The notes beneath the pieces are model-generated. The model was not told where the DNA came from and did not search any database. It worked only from the letters and a program-made list of their open reading frames with translations. Shown here piece after piece: positions 1 through 6,683 of a DNA stretch of 7,317 nt (position 1 is the stretch's first letter; each line of letters begins with the position of its first letter). Source of the stretch: Propionibacteriaceae bacterium (GTDB lineage: Bacteria > Actinomycetota > Actinomycetes > Propionibacteriales > Propionibacteriaceae); contig JAICEV010000173.1 in assembly GCA_025923975.1 (NCBI GenBank), positions 1 to 7,317 of the forward strand, given 5' to 3'. The translations under genes were made by a program, and so were the position numbers.

Positions 1-3000
1 ACCGATGTCGTCGGCTCGACCGCGCTGCGGCGTACCCGCGGTGACCGCGACGCTGACGACTTGTTGGCAGTGCAGGCAGCAATTGTGCGCGAGCAGGTCA
101 CAGCATTTGGCGGACAGATACGCAAGTCTCTGGGCGACGGGTTCCTGATCTCCTTCCCGACAGCCGTGGAAGCGGTCCGATCCGCGGCCGCCATCCAGGG
201 GGCTTTGGGCGAGCACAGCACGGCCGACCCGCAGCACGCGGTCGAGATCCGCATCGGCATCCACGCCGGCCAGGTCACTGAGAGGGACGGCGATCTGCAC
301 GGGCAGGCAGTGCACGTCGCGGCCCGCGTCATGGCCGAGGCGGTCGGCGGGGAGATCCTGACCACAGACGAGGTACGCAAGCACGCCGAGCCGCAGCTGG
401 ACTACTCATTTCTCGATTCCGGGCTTTTCTGGCTGCGAGGTTTCCCGGAGCTGTGGCGGCTGTACGAGGTGTCCTGGAGCGACACCTCCGTGGGGGTCGT
501 GCGACCCAGTGCGGTGCCGGCACAGCTGACTCCGTACGTGGGGCGGGACGCCGAAAGAGCCCGCTTGCGCCGGCTGATAGACGACACACTTGTGGGCCAC
601 GGCAGGCTGGCGCTGGTCGCCGGGGAGCCGGGGGTCGGCAAGTCACGGCTGGTGGCCGAGATCGGCGACGTGGCCCAAGCGCGTGGGATGCGCCAGCTCA
701 CCGGGCACTGCGTGGAGATGAGCGGTGCGCCGCCATACCTGCCCTACGTCGAGATCATCGAACAGGCGATCAACAGTCCCCGAAGCTCCCTAGAGTTATG
801 GAAGGCGCTTGGCGATGTGGCTGCGGAGATCGCCCGTATCGCGCCGGCATTGCGGCGAGCCTTCCCGAACATCCCGCCGCCAATCGAGCTGCCGGCGGAG
901 CTGGCGCGCCGCTACGTTTGGAACAGTTTCGGCAGTTTCATCGGCCGAGCAGCGCAGGGTCAACCGCTGTTGCTGGTCCTGGAGGACCTGCACTGGGCCG
1001 ACGAGTCGACTGTGCTGCTTACCGAGTACCTGGCGCCACTGCTGCCCGAGATGCCGGTGCTGGTACTCGGCACCTACCGGGACATCGAAGTGGATCTCCA
1101 CCATCCCCTGGCCCGCGTCATCGGCCAGCTGGGGCGGCGGCGCCTCGTGGAACGGGTGAACCTGCGCCGACTCTCGTTCGATGCCGTAGGTGCGATGCTG
1201 CGGTCGCTGGCCGACCAACCTGTGCCGGAGCACTTAGTGAATGTGATCGATCGCGAAACTGAGGGCAACCCGTTCTTCGTGGAGGAGGTCTATCTGCACC
1301 TCGTAGAATCCGGCGTCCTACTCGATGCGCACGGCCGGGTGCGTGCTGACCTGCAGGTGGATGAGGTGTCGGTGCCCGAAAGCATCCGGCTGGTGCTGGG
1401 GCAACGGCTGGGCCGCCTGGCCGAGTCAACCCGTGAGGTGCTGGTGGCCGCCGCCGTGTCGGGCAGGGCGTTCCCCTCAGAGCTGGTCGGCGAGGTGGCC
1501 GAGGCCGATCCGGACCAACTGTTCGATGCCTTCGACGAAGCCGAGCGAGCCAGACTCATTACGTCCGGCAAAGCCGCTGGCGAGCTCATGTTCAGCCACG
1601 AGCTGGTCCGCCAGACACTGCTGTCTGGTGCCACGGCGATCAAGCGTGAGCAGCTGCACTTACAGGCGGCCACGGCCATCTCGCGCCTCTACTCCGACGA
1701 TCTCGAGGCGCACGCCGGAGAGCTCGCCTACCACTTTTCACATGCCGGACGCTCCGCGGATCGAGCCAGCTTGGTTCACTACCTGACGCTTGCCGGTGAA
1801 CGGGCGTTCGACGCCGCCGCGTTCGATGATGCGGTTGGCTACTTCGGGAAGGCGCTGTCGCTGATGCCAGACAATGGTCAGCTCGGCCGTGCGCAGTTGC
1901 TGGAGCGGCTGGCGATGGCTCTCCGCAACGTGGGCCGCTGGCAGGACGCGCTGGGCACGATGAACGATGTGTTGGACCGCTACGAGACGCTAGGACAAGT
2001 CGAGGCCATCGGTCGATTGGGTTGGGCCATGGTGTATCAGCTCGTGTGGACTGCCCGGTTCGTCGAGGGAGTCGACCTCGGGCGAAGGACGCTGGCGGCA
2101 CTCGGCAACAGCGTTAGCGCCGACAAAGCTCGCCTGCTATCTGCGCTGGGGTTTGCAATCAGCGTAAGTGGTGATTACGCCGCAGCGAGGGCCACTTTTG
2201 ACCAGGGGCGCGCGCTTGCTGAGCAGGTCGGGAACGAGCGGGCCATGGCCGATGTGCTGCATATGCAGACCATCCATCATTTCGTCTACGCCGAGTTCGC
2301 GGAGGGAATCCAGGTCGGGTTGCGGGCCGCCGAGACGTTCGAGCGGGAGAGCGCGCTGTGGGATCTTTGTAGCGTCCAGGCGTTCGTGATCTATGAAGAC
2401 GGCAATCTCGGCAGTCGCGAGCAGGCGACGCGCCTCGCCGACAAGACGCTAGGCCTCGCCGAGCGGTTGGGTCACCACGGCGCGGCCTTCATGGTGCTCT
2501 CCGACCGTATCCGCTTCGCGGCGATGCTCGGCGACCTGCCGCAGGTGGAAGCACTTGGTCCGCAGATCGTGGACATCGGTGAGCGAGGCGGACTGCCGTG
2601 GCGCTATTTGGGCCACCTCTACCTGGGCCTGGCTGCGCACCGGCGAGGCAACGCTGAGCGCGCCGAGGCTCAGTTGCGAAACGCTGTCCAGCTGGAGCCG
2701 TCGGGGGCGTTCGCGGGGCAAAGCGCCGCGGTGCTGGCGCGGCACCTCGCCAATTACGGGCGAGCCGAGGAGGTGATGGATCTCTTCCGGTCGGCCCAAT
2801 CGAAGCTGCCCAGACTCGACCGGGTGAACGGCATCGGCTCGTGGAGCTGCCTCCTGAACTTCGTTGAGGCGTTCTACTTGTGTGGTCTAAACGAGGAGGC
2901 GGCCGCACTGTCGCCGCTTGTCGAAGGAGTACTCAAGCTCGACAAGAGCTGGATCAGCTTCGACGGCCGGCTAGCGGTAACCCGTGCCGGTCTCGTAGCC

Positions 3001-3255
3001 GCGGCGGCTCGCCGTTGGGAGGAGGCTGAACACCACTTCGGCCTGGCTCGCGAGATCGCTAAGCAGATGCGCAATCGGCTCGAGCTCGCGGACCTGGGTC
3101 GCCTAGAGGCCAGGATGCTGCTGGAGCGCAGCGGAAAGGGCGACCACGAGCGGGCTGCCGAAATGCTCCAGGAGGCGCTGTCCGCGTATCGCACGTTTGG
3201 GATGCCTGGCTACGCCGCTGAGGCGGAACGCCTACAACGTCTGGCCAGGATCTAG
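1..3255 (+). CDS. Class III cyclase-STAND ATPase-TPR signalling protein, copy 1 (5'-truncated)
   Basis: The frame is open from base 1 to the TAG at 3253-3255, giving 1084 visible residues. The TTG at 61 is not the true start: residues 1-20 upstream of it (TDVVGST...) match residues 16-35 of the downstream paralogue, so about 15 N-terminal residues lie outside the window. Visible residues 1 to ~125 form a class III nucleotide cyclase domain: metal aspartates D2 and D46, substrate-specifying K42 (RKSLGDG) and D98, H105 where the catalytic Asn is expected, and R109. A P-loop ATPase follows, with Walker A GEPGVGKS at 208-215 and Walker B LLLVLEDLHWAD ending near 334, then the GNPFFVEE motif usual in STAND/AAA regulators. 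From ~590 to the end are helical TPR-like repeats (for example AAFDDAVGYFGKAL). No signal peptide, membrane segment or LuxR helix-turn-helix is seen, so it is probably a cytosolic signalling protein. Architecture is confident; cyclase activity and ligand are unknown. It could instead act as a nucleotide-binding scaffold. Confidence 0.93.
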   Translation, partial: TDVVGSTALRRTRGDRDADDLLAVQAAIVREQVTAFGGQIRKSLGDGFLISFPTAVEAVRSAAAIQGALGEHSTADPQHAVEIRIGIHAGQVTERDGDLHGQAVHVAARVMAEAVGGEILTTDEVRKHAEPQLDYSFLDSGLFWLRGFPELWRLYEVSWSDTSVGVVRPSAVPAQLTPYVGRDAERARLRRLIDDTLVGHGRLALVAGEPGVGKSRLVAEIGDVAQARGMRQLTGHCVEMSGAPPYLPYVEIIEQAINSPRSSLELWKALGDVAAEIARIAPALRRAFPNIPPPIELPAELARRYVWNSFGSFIGRAAQGQPLLLVLEDLHWADESTVLLTEYLAPLLPEMPVLVLGTYRDIEVDLHHPLARVIGQLGRRRLVERVNLRRLSFDAVGAMLRSLADQPVPEHLVNVIDRETEGNPFFVEEVYLHLVESGVLLDAHGRVRADLQVDEVSVPESIRLVLGQRLGRLAESTREVLVAAAVSGRAFPSELVGEVAEADPDQLFDAFDEAERARLITSGKAAGELMFSHELVRQTLLSGATAIKREQLHLQAATAISRLYSDDLEAHAGELAYHFSHAGRSADRASLVHYLTLAGERAFDAAAFDDAVGYFGKALSLMPDNGQLGRAQLLERLAMALRNVGRWQDALGTMNDVLDRYETLGQVEAIGRLGWAMVYQLVWTARFVEGVDLGRRTLAALGNSVSADKARLLSALGFAISVSGDYAAARATFDQGRALAEQVGNERAMADVLHMQTIHHFVYAEFAEGIQVGLRAAETFERESALWDLCSVQAFVIYEDGNLGSREQATRLADKTLGLAERLGHHGAAFMVLSDRIRFAAMLGDLPQVEALGPQIVDIGERGGLPWRYLGHLYLGLAAHRRGNAERAEAQLRNAVQLEPSGAFAGQSAAVLARHLANYGRAEEVMDLFRSAQSKLPRLDRVNGIGSWSCLLNFVEAFYLCGLNEEAAALSPLVEGVLKLDKSWISFDGRLAVTRAGLVAAAARRWEEAEHHFGLAREIAKQMRNRLELADLGRLEARMLLERSGKGDHERAAEMLQEALSAYRTFGMPGYAAEAERLQRLARI

Positions 3256-3270
3256 CGGTGTGCAGGACCT

Positions 3271-3293
3271 GGCGGGTAACGTGCCGCCGTTTT
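3271..3293 (+). terminator. Weak candidate intrinsic terminator after copy 1
   Basis: GGCGG (3271-3275) can pair with CCGCC (3284-3288) across an 8-base loop, followed by G and four T (3290-3293). The stem is short and the T-run minimal. An alternative stem, AACG with CGTT, overlaps it. It lies 15 bases past the stop of copy 1, the right place for a terminator or attenuator between the two paralogues. It may be chance in G+C-rich DNA. Confidence 0.25.
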
Positions 3294-3338
3294 GACGCCG
3301 TAGTCTGAACGCGCGGGTCCGCTCTTACCAGCTAGCAC

Positions 3339-3343
3339 GGAGG
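3339..3343 (+). promoter_or_regulatory. Ribosome-binding site deciding the TTG start of copy 2
   Basis: GGAGG lies 6 bases before the TTG at 3350, ideal Shine-Dalgarno spacing. The in-frame ATG codons at 3389 and 3392 have no comparable purine-rich site and would start only one or two residues before the conserved TD(I/V)VGS motif, leaving out the first beta strand (KVLTIMMTD). TTG is therefore the preferred start. Confidence 0.75.
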
Positions 3344-3349
3344 CAGGTC

Positions 3350-6300
3350 TTGTCGGATCGCAGCCCCGCGGCCAAGGTGCTCACGATCATGATGACCGAC
3401 ATTGTCGGCTCTATCGAGCTGCGGCGGACACGTGGTGACCAGTACGCCGACGACATTCTCATGTTGCAGGCAGCGATCGTGCAGCACCAGGTCGCGGCAT
3501 TCGGTGGCCGCGTACGCAAATCCCTCGGCGATGGGTTCCTCATCTCCTTCCCCTCCGATGTGGCAGCGGTCCGTGCCGCCGTGGCCATCCAGCGTGCGAT
3601 GGCCGAGCACAACACCGCCCACCCGCATCGCGCGGTCGAAGTCCGCATCGGGATCCACTCCGGCGAGGTCGCTGAGCGAGATGCCGATCTGCTCGGGCAA
3701 GCGGTGCATGCCGCGGCGCGGGTCATGGCCGAGGCAGTTGGCGGGGAGATTCTGATCACCGACGTGGTACGGAAGGATGCCGAGCCGCAGCTGGACTATT
3801 CATTTCTCGACTCGGGGTTGTTCTGGTTACGAGGCTTTCCAGAGCGCTGGCGGCTGTACGAGGTGTCGTGGAACGACACCTCAGCGGGCGCCCGGCCCAC
3901 CGCCATGTCTACGCCGCTCACGCTGTTCGTGGAGCGTGATGCCGAGCGGGCCAGCCTGCGCCGACTCGTGGAGGACGCGCTCCTCGGACACGGCAAGCTC
4001 GCATTGGTGGCCGGTGAGCCGGGCGTTGGCAAGTCGCGACTGGTGGCGGAGATCGGTGATGATGCCCAGATGCGTGGCATGCGGGTCCTGACGGGGCACT
4101 GCGTGGAGATGAGCGGCGCGCCGCCGTACCTGCCCTACGTCGAGATGATCGAGCAGGCGATCAGCAACCCGCGGAGCCCGCTGGCGCTACGCGAGGCGCT
4201 TGGCGATGTGGCCCCTGAGATCGCCCGAATCGCGCCGGCGCTGAGGCGGGTCTTCCCAGACATTCCGCCAGCTGTCGAGCTGCCAGCCGAGCTCGCCCGC
4301 CGCTATGTCTGGAATAGCTTGAGCGAGTTCATCGGCCGCGCAGCGCAGGTCCAGCCTCTGTTGCTGGTGCTCGAGGATCTGCACTGGGCCGACGAGTCAA
4401 CCGTGGTGCTTACCGAGTATCTGGCGCCGTTACTCTCCGAGATGCCGGTGCTAGTGGTCGGAACCTATCGAGACGCCGAAGTGGATCTCTCCGAGCCGCT
4501 CGCTCGAGTTATCGTGCACCTTGGGCATCGGCGCTTGCTGGAACGGATCAGCCTGCGTCGACTGTCCCTCGACGGGGTGAGCGAGATGCTGCGGGCACTC
4601 GCTGGGCAGCCAGCGCCCGAGGAGCTGGCGAAGGTGATTCACCGCGAGACTGATGGCAACCCGTTCTTCGTTGAGGAGGTCTATCTGCACCTCGTCGAAT
4701 CGGGGATGCTGCTTGACGAGCATGGCCGACTGCGCAATGACCTTCGGCTGGATGAGGTGTCGGTGCCCGAAAGCATCCGCCTGGTCGTGGGCCAGCGGCT
4801 GGACCGCCTTGCGTCGTCCACCTATGAGGTGTTAGTAGCCGCAGCCTTGTCGGGCAGGGCATTCAGCTCCGAGATCGTAGGCGAGGTGACCGGCATGGGT
4901 GAGGAGTCGCTGGTCGAGGTCTTCGATGAAGCGGAGCGGGCCCGGCTCGTGACGCCTGGCAAGGTTGCCGGCGAGCTCATGTTCAGCCACGAGCTGATCC
5001 GCCAGACAGTGCTATCTGAGGTCTCGGCGGCGAAGCGCCAGCGGTTGCACCTTCGAACTGCGAGAGCAATCTCGCGCCTTTACGCCGACGACCTCGAGTC
5101 GCACGCCGGGGATCTCGCCTACCACCTCTCGCAGGCCGGGCGCTCCAGCGACCGGGCAAGCCTGGTTCACTACTTGACGATCGCCGGTGATCGAGCATTC
5201 GACGCAGCCGCCTTTGACGACGCCGTTGGGCACTTCGAGCATGCGCTGTCGCTCGTTTCGTCCTCAGATCAGCTCGCCCGTGCCCAGCTGCTGGAGCGAC
5301 TGGCGATGGCCCGGCGCAGCGTCGGCCGCTGGGACGACGCACTGCGCACGATGGACGATGCTCTGGATCGCTACGAGGCGCTCGGGCGGGCGGGGGATAT
5401 TGGCAGGTTGGGCTGGGCCATGGTGTATCAGCTGACCTGGAGTGGTCGCCTAGTCGAAGGAGTGCAGGTTGGCCAGCGGACGTTAGCAGCACTCGGCGAC
5501 ACCGTAAGCGCGGACAAGGCTCGCCTGCTATCCGCGCTGGGATGGGCGCTCAGCCTCGGAGGCGACTACTCGGCGGCCACGGCCACGTTTGACCAGGCAC
5601 GTGCGCTTGCCGAGCAGGTGCATGACGAGCGGGCGATGGCGGACGTGCTGCACATGGAGACCATCCACCATCTGGACTTCGGCGAGTTCGCCGATGGTAT
5701 TCGCGTCGGCCTGCAGGCCGCCGAAACGTTCGAGCGGGCGAGTGCGCTGTGGGATCTATGCAGTGTGCAGGCGTTCGTCATTTACCAGGACGGAACACTC
5801 GGGAGTCGCGTGCAGGCGACAAGCCTCGGCGACAAGACGTTGGGCATGGCTCAGCGTCTAGGTCATCTCGGTGCGGTGTTCATGGTGCTTTCGGACCAGA
5901 TCCGGGAAGCAGCGATGCTCTGCAACCTATCGCGCGTGGAGGCTCTGGGCCCCGAGATCTTGGACATCGGCCAGCGGGGTGGGCTGCCGTGGCGCTACCT
6001 TGGCCACCTCTACCTTGGTTTGGCCGCGCATTGGCAAGGCAATGCCGAACGCGCAGAGGCGGAGCTGCGCAGCGCCGTCGAGCTGGAGCCGCCGGGCGCC
6101 GTCGGCGGGCAGTGTCCTTCGCTGCTGGCGCGACACTTGGCACACCAAGGGCGCGCCGCGGAGGTTATGGAGCTCTTCGAGGCGGCTCGGTCGACGCTAC
6201 CGAGCCTGGACCGGGCCAGCGGCATCGGCTCGTGGAACAACATGTTCGGTTTCCTTGAGGCGCTCTACTTGTGTGGGCTGTACGAGGAGGCGGCGGCATT

Positions 6301-6661
6301 GTCCCCGCTTGTCGAAGGGGTGCTCGCCCTACGTAGAAGCTGGATCACCTTTGATGGCCGACTAGTGGAGACCCGGGCCGGTATTGCCGCCGCGGCAGCT
6401 CGTCGCTGGGAGGAAGCCGAACGTTACTTCGCCATTGCCCGCGAGGCCGCAGCACAGATGTCCAACCGACTTGAACTGGCCGACCTGGACCGGTTGCACG
6501 CCCGGATGCTGCTGGACCGTGGAGGCACCGGCGACCACGGCCGCGCCGTCGAGATGCTCGAGGGAGCACTGGCCGCGTACCGGGTCTTCGGGATGCCCAC
6601 CTACGCCGCCGAGGCGGAACGCCTACGGCAGATGTGGGGCGCGATCGTGGACAGAGACTGA
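3350..6661 (+). CDS. Class III cyclase-STAND ATPase-TPR signalling protein, copy 2 (complete)
   Basis: This is a complete 1103-residue protein, TTG start to TGA. Residues ~8-140 are a class III nucleotide cyclase domain, which would convert ATP or GTP to a cyclic monophosphate plus pyrophosphate. D17 and D61 are the two metal aspartates, K57 (RKSLGDG) and D113 the substrate-specifying pair that normally favours ATP, and R124 the transition-state arginine. The catalytic asparagine position is H120 (GQAVHAAAR). The 40-residue D17-K57 spacing matches mycobacterial Rv1625c as I remember it; the D61-D113 stretch is shorter, as in the short-arm class IIIc group. The ATPase has Walker A GEPGVGKS (222-229), Walker B LLLVLEDLHWAD (337-348), GTYRD (371-375) and GNPFFVEE (436-443). 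TPR-like helices run from ~605 to ~1092, for example around 612-635, 738-760, 883-913 and 1009-1035. The protein ends at DRD with no LuxR helix-turn-helix, unlike Rv0386-type regulators. No membrane segment or signal peptide is seen. It lies 94 bases behind copy 1 on the same strand, so co-transcription is possible. Domain calls are strong; ligand, output and activity are unknown. Confidence 0.95.
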   Translation: MSDRSPAAKVLTIMMTDIVGSIELRRTRGDQYADDILMLQAAIVQHQVAAFGGRVRKSLGDGFLISFPSDVAAVRAAVAIQRAMAEHNTAHPHRAVEVRIGIHSGEVAERDADLLGQAVHAAARVMAEAVGGEILITDVVRKDAEPQLDYSFLDSGLFWLRGFPERWRLYEVSWNDTSAGARPTAMSTPLTLFVERDAERASLRRLVEDALLGHGKLALVAGEPGVGKSRLVAEIGDDAQMRGMRVLTGHCVEMSGAPPYLPYVEMIEQAISNPRSPLALREALGDVAPEIARIAPALRRVFPDIPPAVELPAELARRYVWNSLSEFIGRAAQVQPLLLVLEDLHWADESTVVLTEYLAPLLSEMPVLVVGTYRDAEVDLSEPLARVIVHLGHRRLLERISLRRLSLDGVSEMLRALAGQPAPEELAKVIHRETDGNPFFVEEVYLHLVESGMLLDEHGRLRNDLRLDEVSVPESIRLVVGQRLDRLASSTYEVLVAAALSGRAFSSEIVGEVTGMGEESLVEVFDEAERARLVTPGKVAGELMFSHELIRQTVLSEVSAAKRQRLHLRTARAISRLYADDLESHAGDLAYHLSQAGRSSDRASLVHYLTIAGDRAFDAAAFDDAVGHFEHALSLVSSSDQLARAQLLERLAMARRSVGRWDDALRTMDDALDRYEALGRAGDIGRLGWAMVYQLTWSGRLVEGVQVGQRTLAALGDTVSADKARLLSALGWALSLGGDYSAATATFDQARALAEQVHDERAMADVLHMETIHHLDFGEFADGIRVGLQAAETFERASALWDLCSVQAFVIYQDGTLGSRVQATSLGDKTLGMAQRLGHLGAVFMVLSDQIREAAMLCNLSRVEALGPEILDIGQRGGLPWRYLGHLYLGLAAHWQGNAERAEAELRSAVELEPPGAVGGQCPSLLARHLAHQGRAAEVMELFEAARSTLPSLDRASGIGSWNNMFGFLEALYLCGLYEEAAALSPLVEGVLALRRSWITFDGRLVETRAGIAAAAARRWEEAERYFAIAREAAAQMSNRLELADLDRLHARMLLDRGGTGDHGRAVEMLEGALAAYRVFGMPTYAAEAERLRQMWGAIVDRD

Positions 6662-6679
6662 ACACCGGATCGGACTTTT
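6642..6679 (+). terminator. Weak candidate terminator overlapping the end of copy 2
   Basis: CGATCGTG (6642-6649) can pair with CACCGGATCG (6663-6672) as an 8-pair stem with a two-base bulge and a 13-base loop that contains most of the stop codon. TTTT follows at 6676-6679. It sits between two convergent genes, where a terminator is expected, but the bulge, large loop and short T-run make it marginal. No T-rich tract is evident for the opposite strand. Confidence 0.2.
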
Positions 6680-6683
6680 GAGA

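Larger units (their letters stand above)
1..6640 (+). repeat. Diverged tandem gene duplication (~3.25 kb units)
   Basis: Bases 1-3240 and about 3395-6640 encode collinear proteins. The offset is 3394 bases before the cyclase-ATPase linker and 3391 after it, because copy 1 has one extra codon there; no other length change is seen up to the ERL triplet near each C-terminus. Hand-compared blocks give roughly 80% protein identity in the ATPase and 70-75% in the cyclase core and the last TPR segment. Some nucleotide stretches are still identical, such as a 31-base match at 1358-1388 and 4749-4779, and shared less common codons (CTA in the ...GAACGCCTA end block) indicate common descent. The 94-base spacer and the C-terminal tails are not part of the repeat. 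Confidence 0.92.

Noticed and set aside
61..63. TTG at 61 as the start codon of copy 1.
   Set aside because: The frame is open to base 1 and the 20 upstream codons match the paralogue's conserved cyclase strand with the first metal-binding Asp. Starting at 61 would remove an essential residue.
329..1429. Many long open frames on the opposite strand and in alternate + frames inside the two large genes, e.g. 453-1262 (+) and 796-1233 (-).
   Set aside because: They are typical by-products of high-G+C codon use: Arg/Pro/Ala/Ser-rich, no recognisable domains, and matching shadow frames recur at the equivalent place in both copies.
3292..3306. TTGACG (3292-3297) and TAGTCT (3301-3306) as a promoter for copy 2.
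   Set aside because: The two boxes are only 3 bases apart. Neither has a matching partner at 16-19 bases, so they do not form one promoter. A promoter in the gap remains possible but is not supported.
5749..6258. Alternate-frame 169-residue + strand reading frame inside copy 2, considered as a nested gene.
   Set aside because: Gly/Ala/Arg-rich composition with no domain, no ribosome-binding site noted, and no intact counterpart at the matching position of copy 1.
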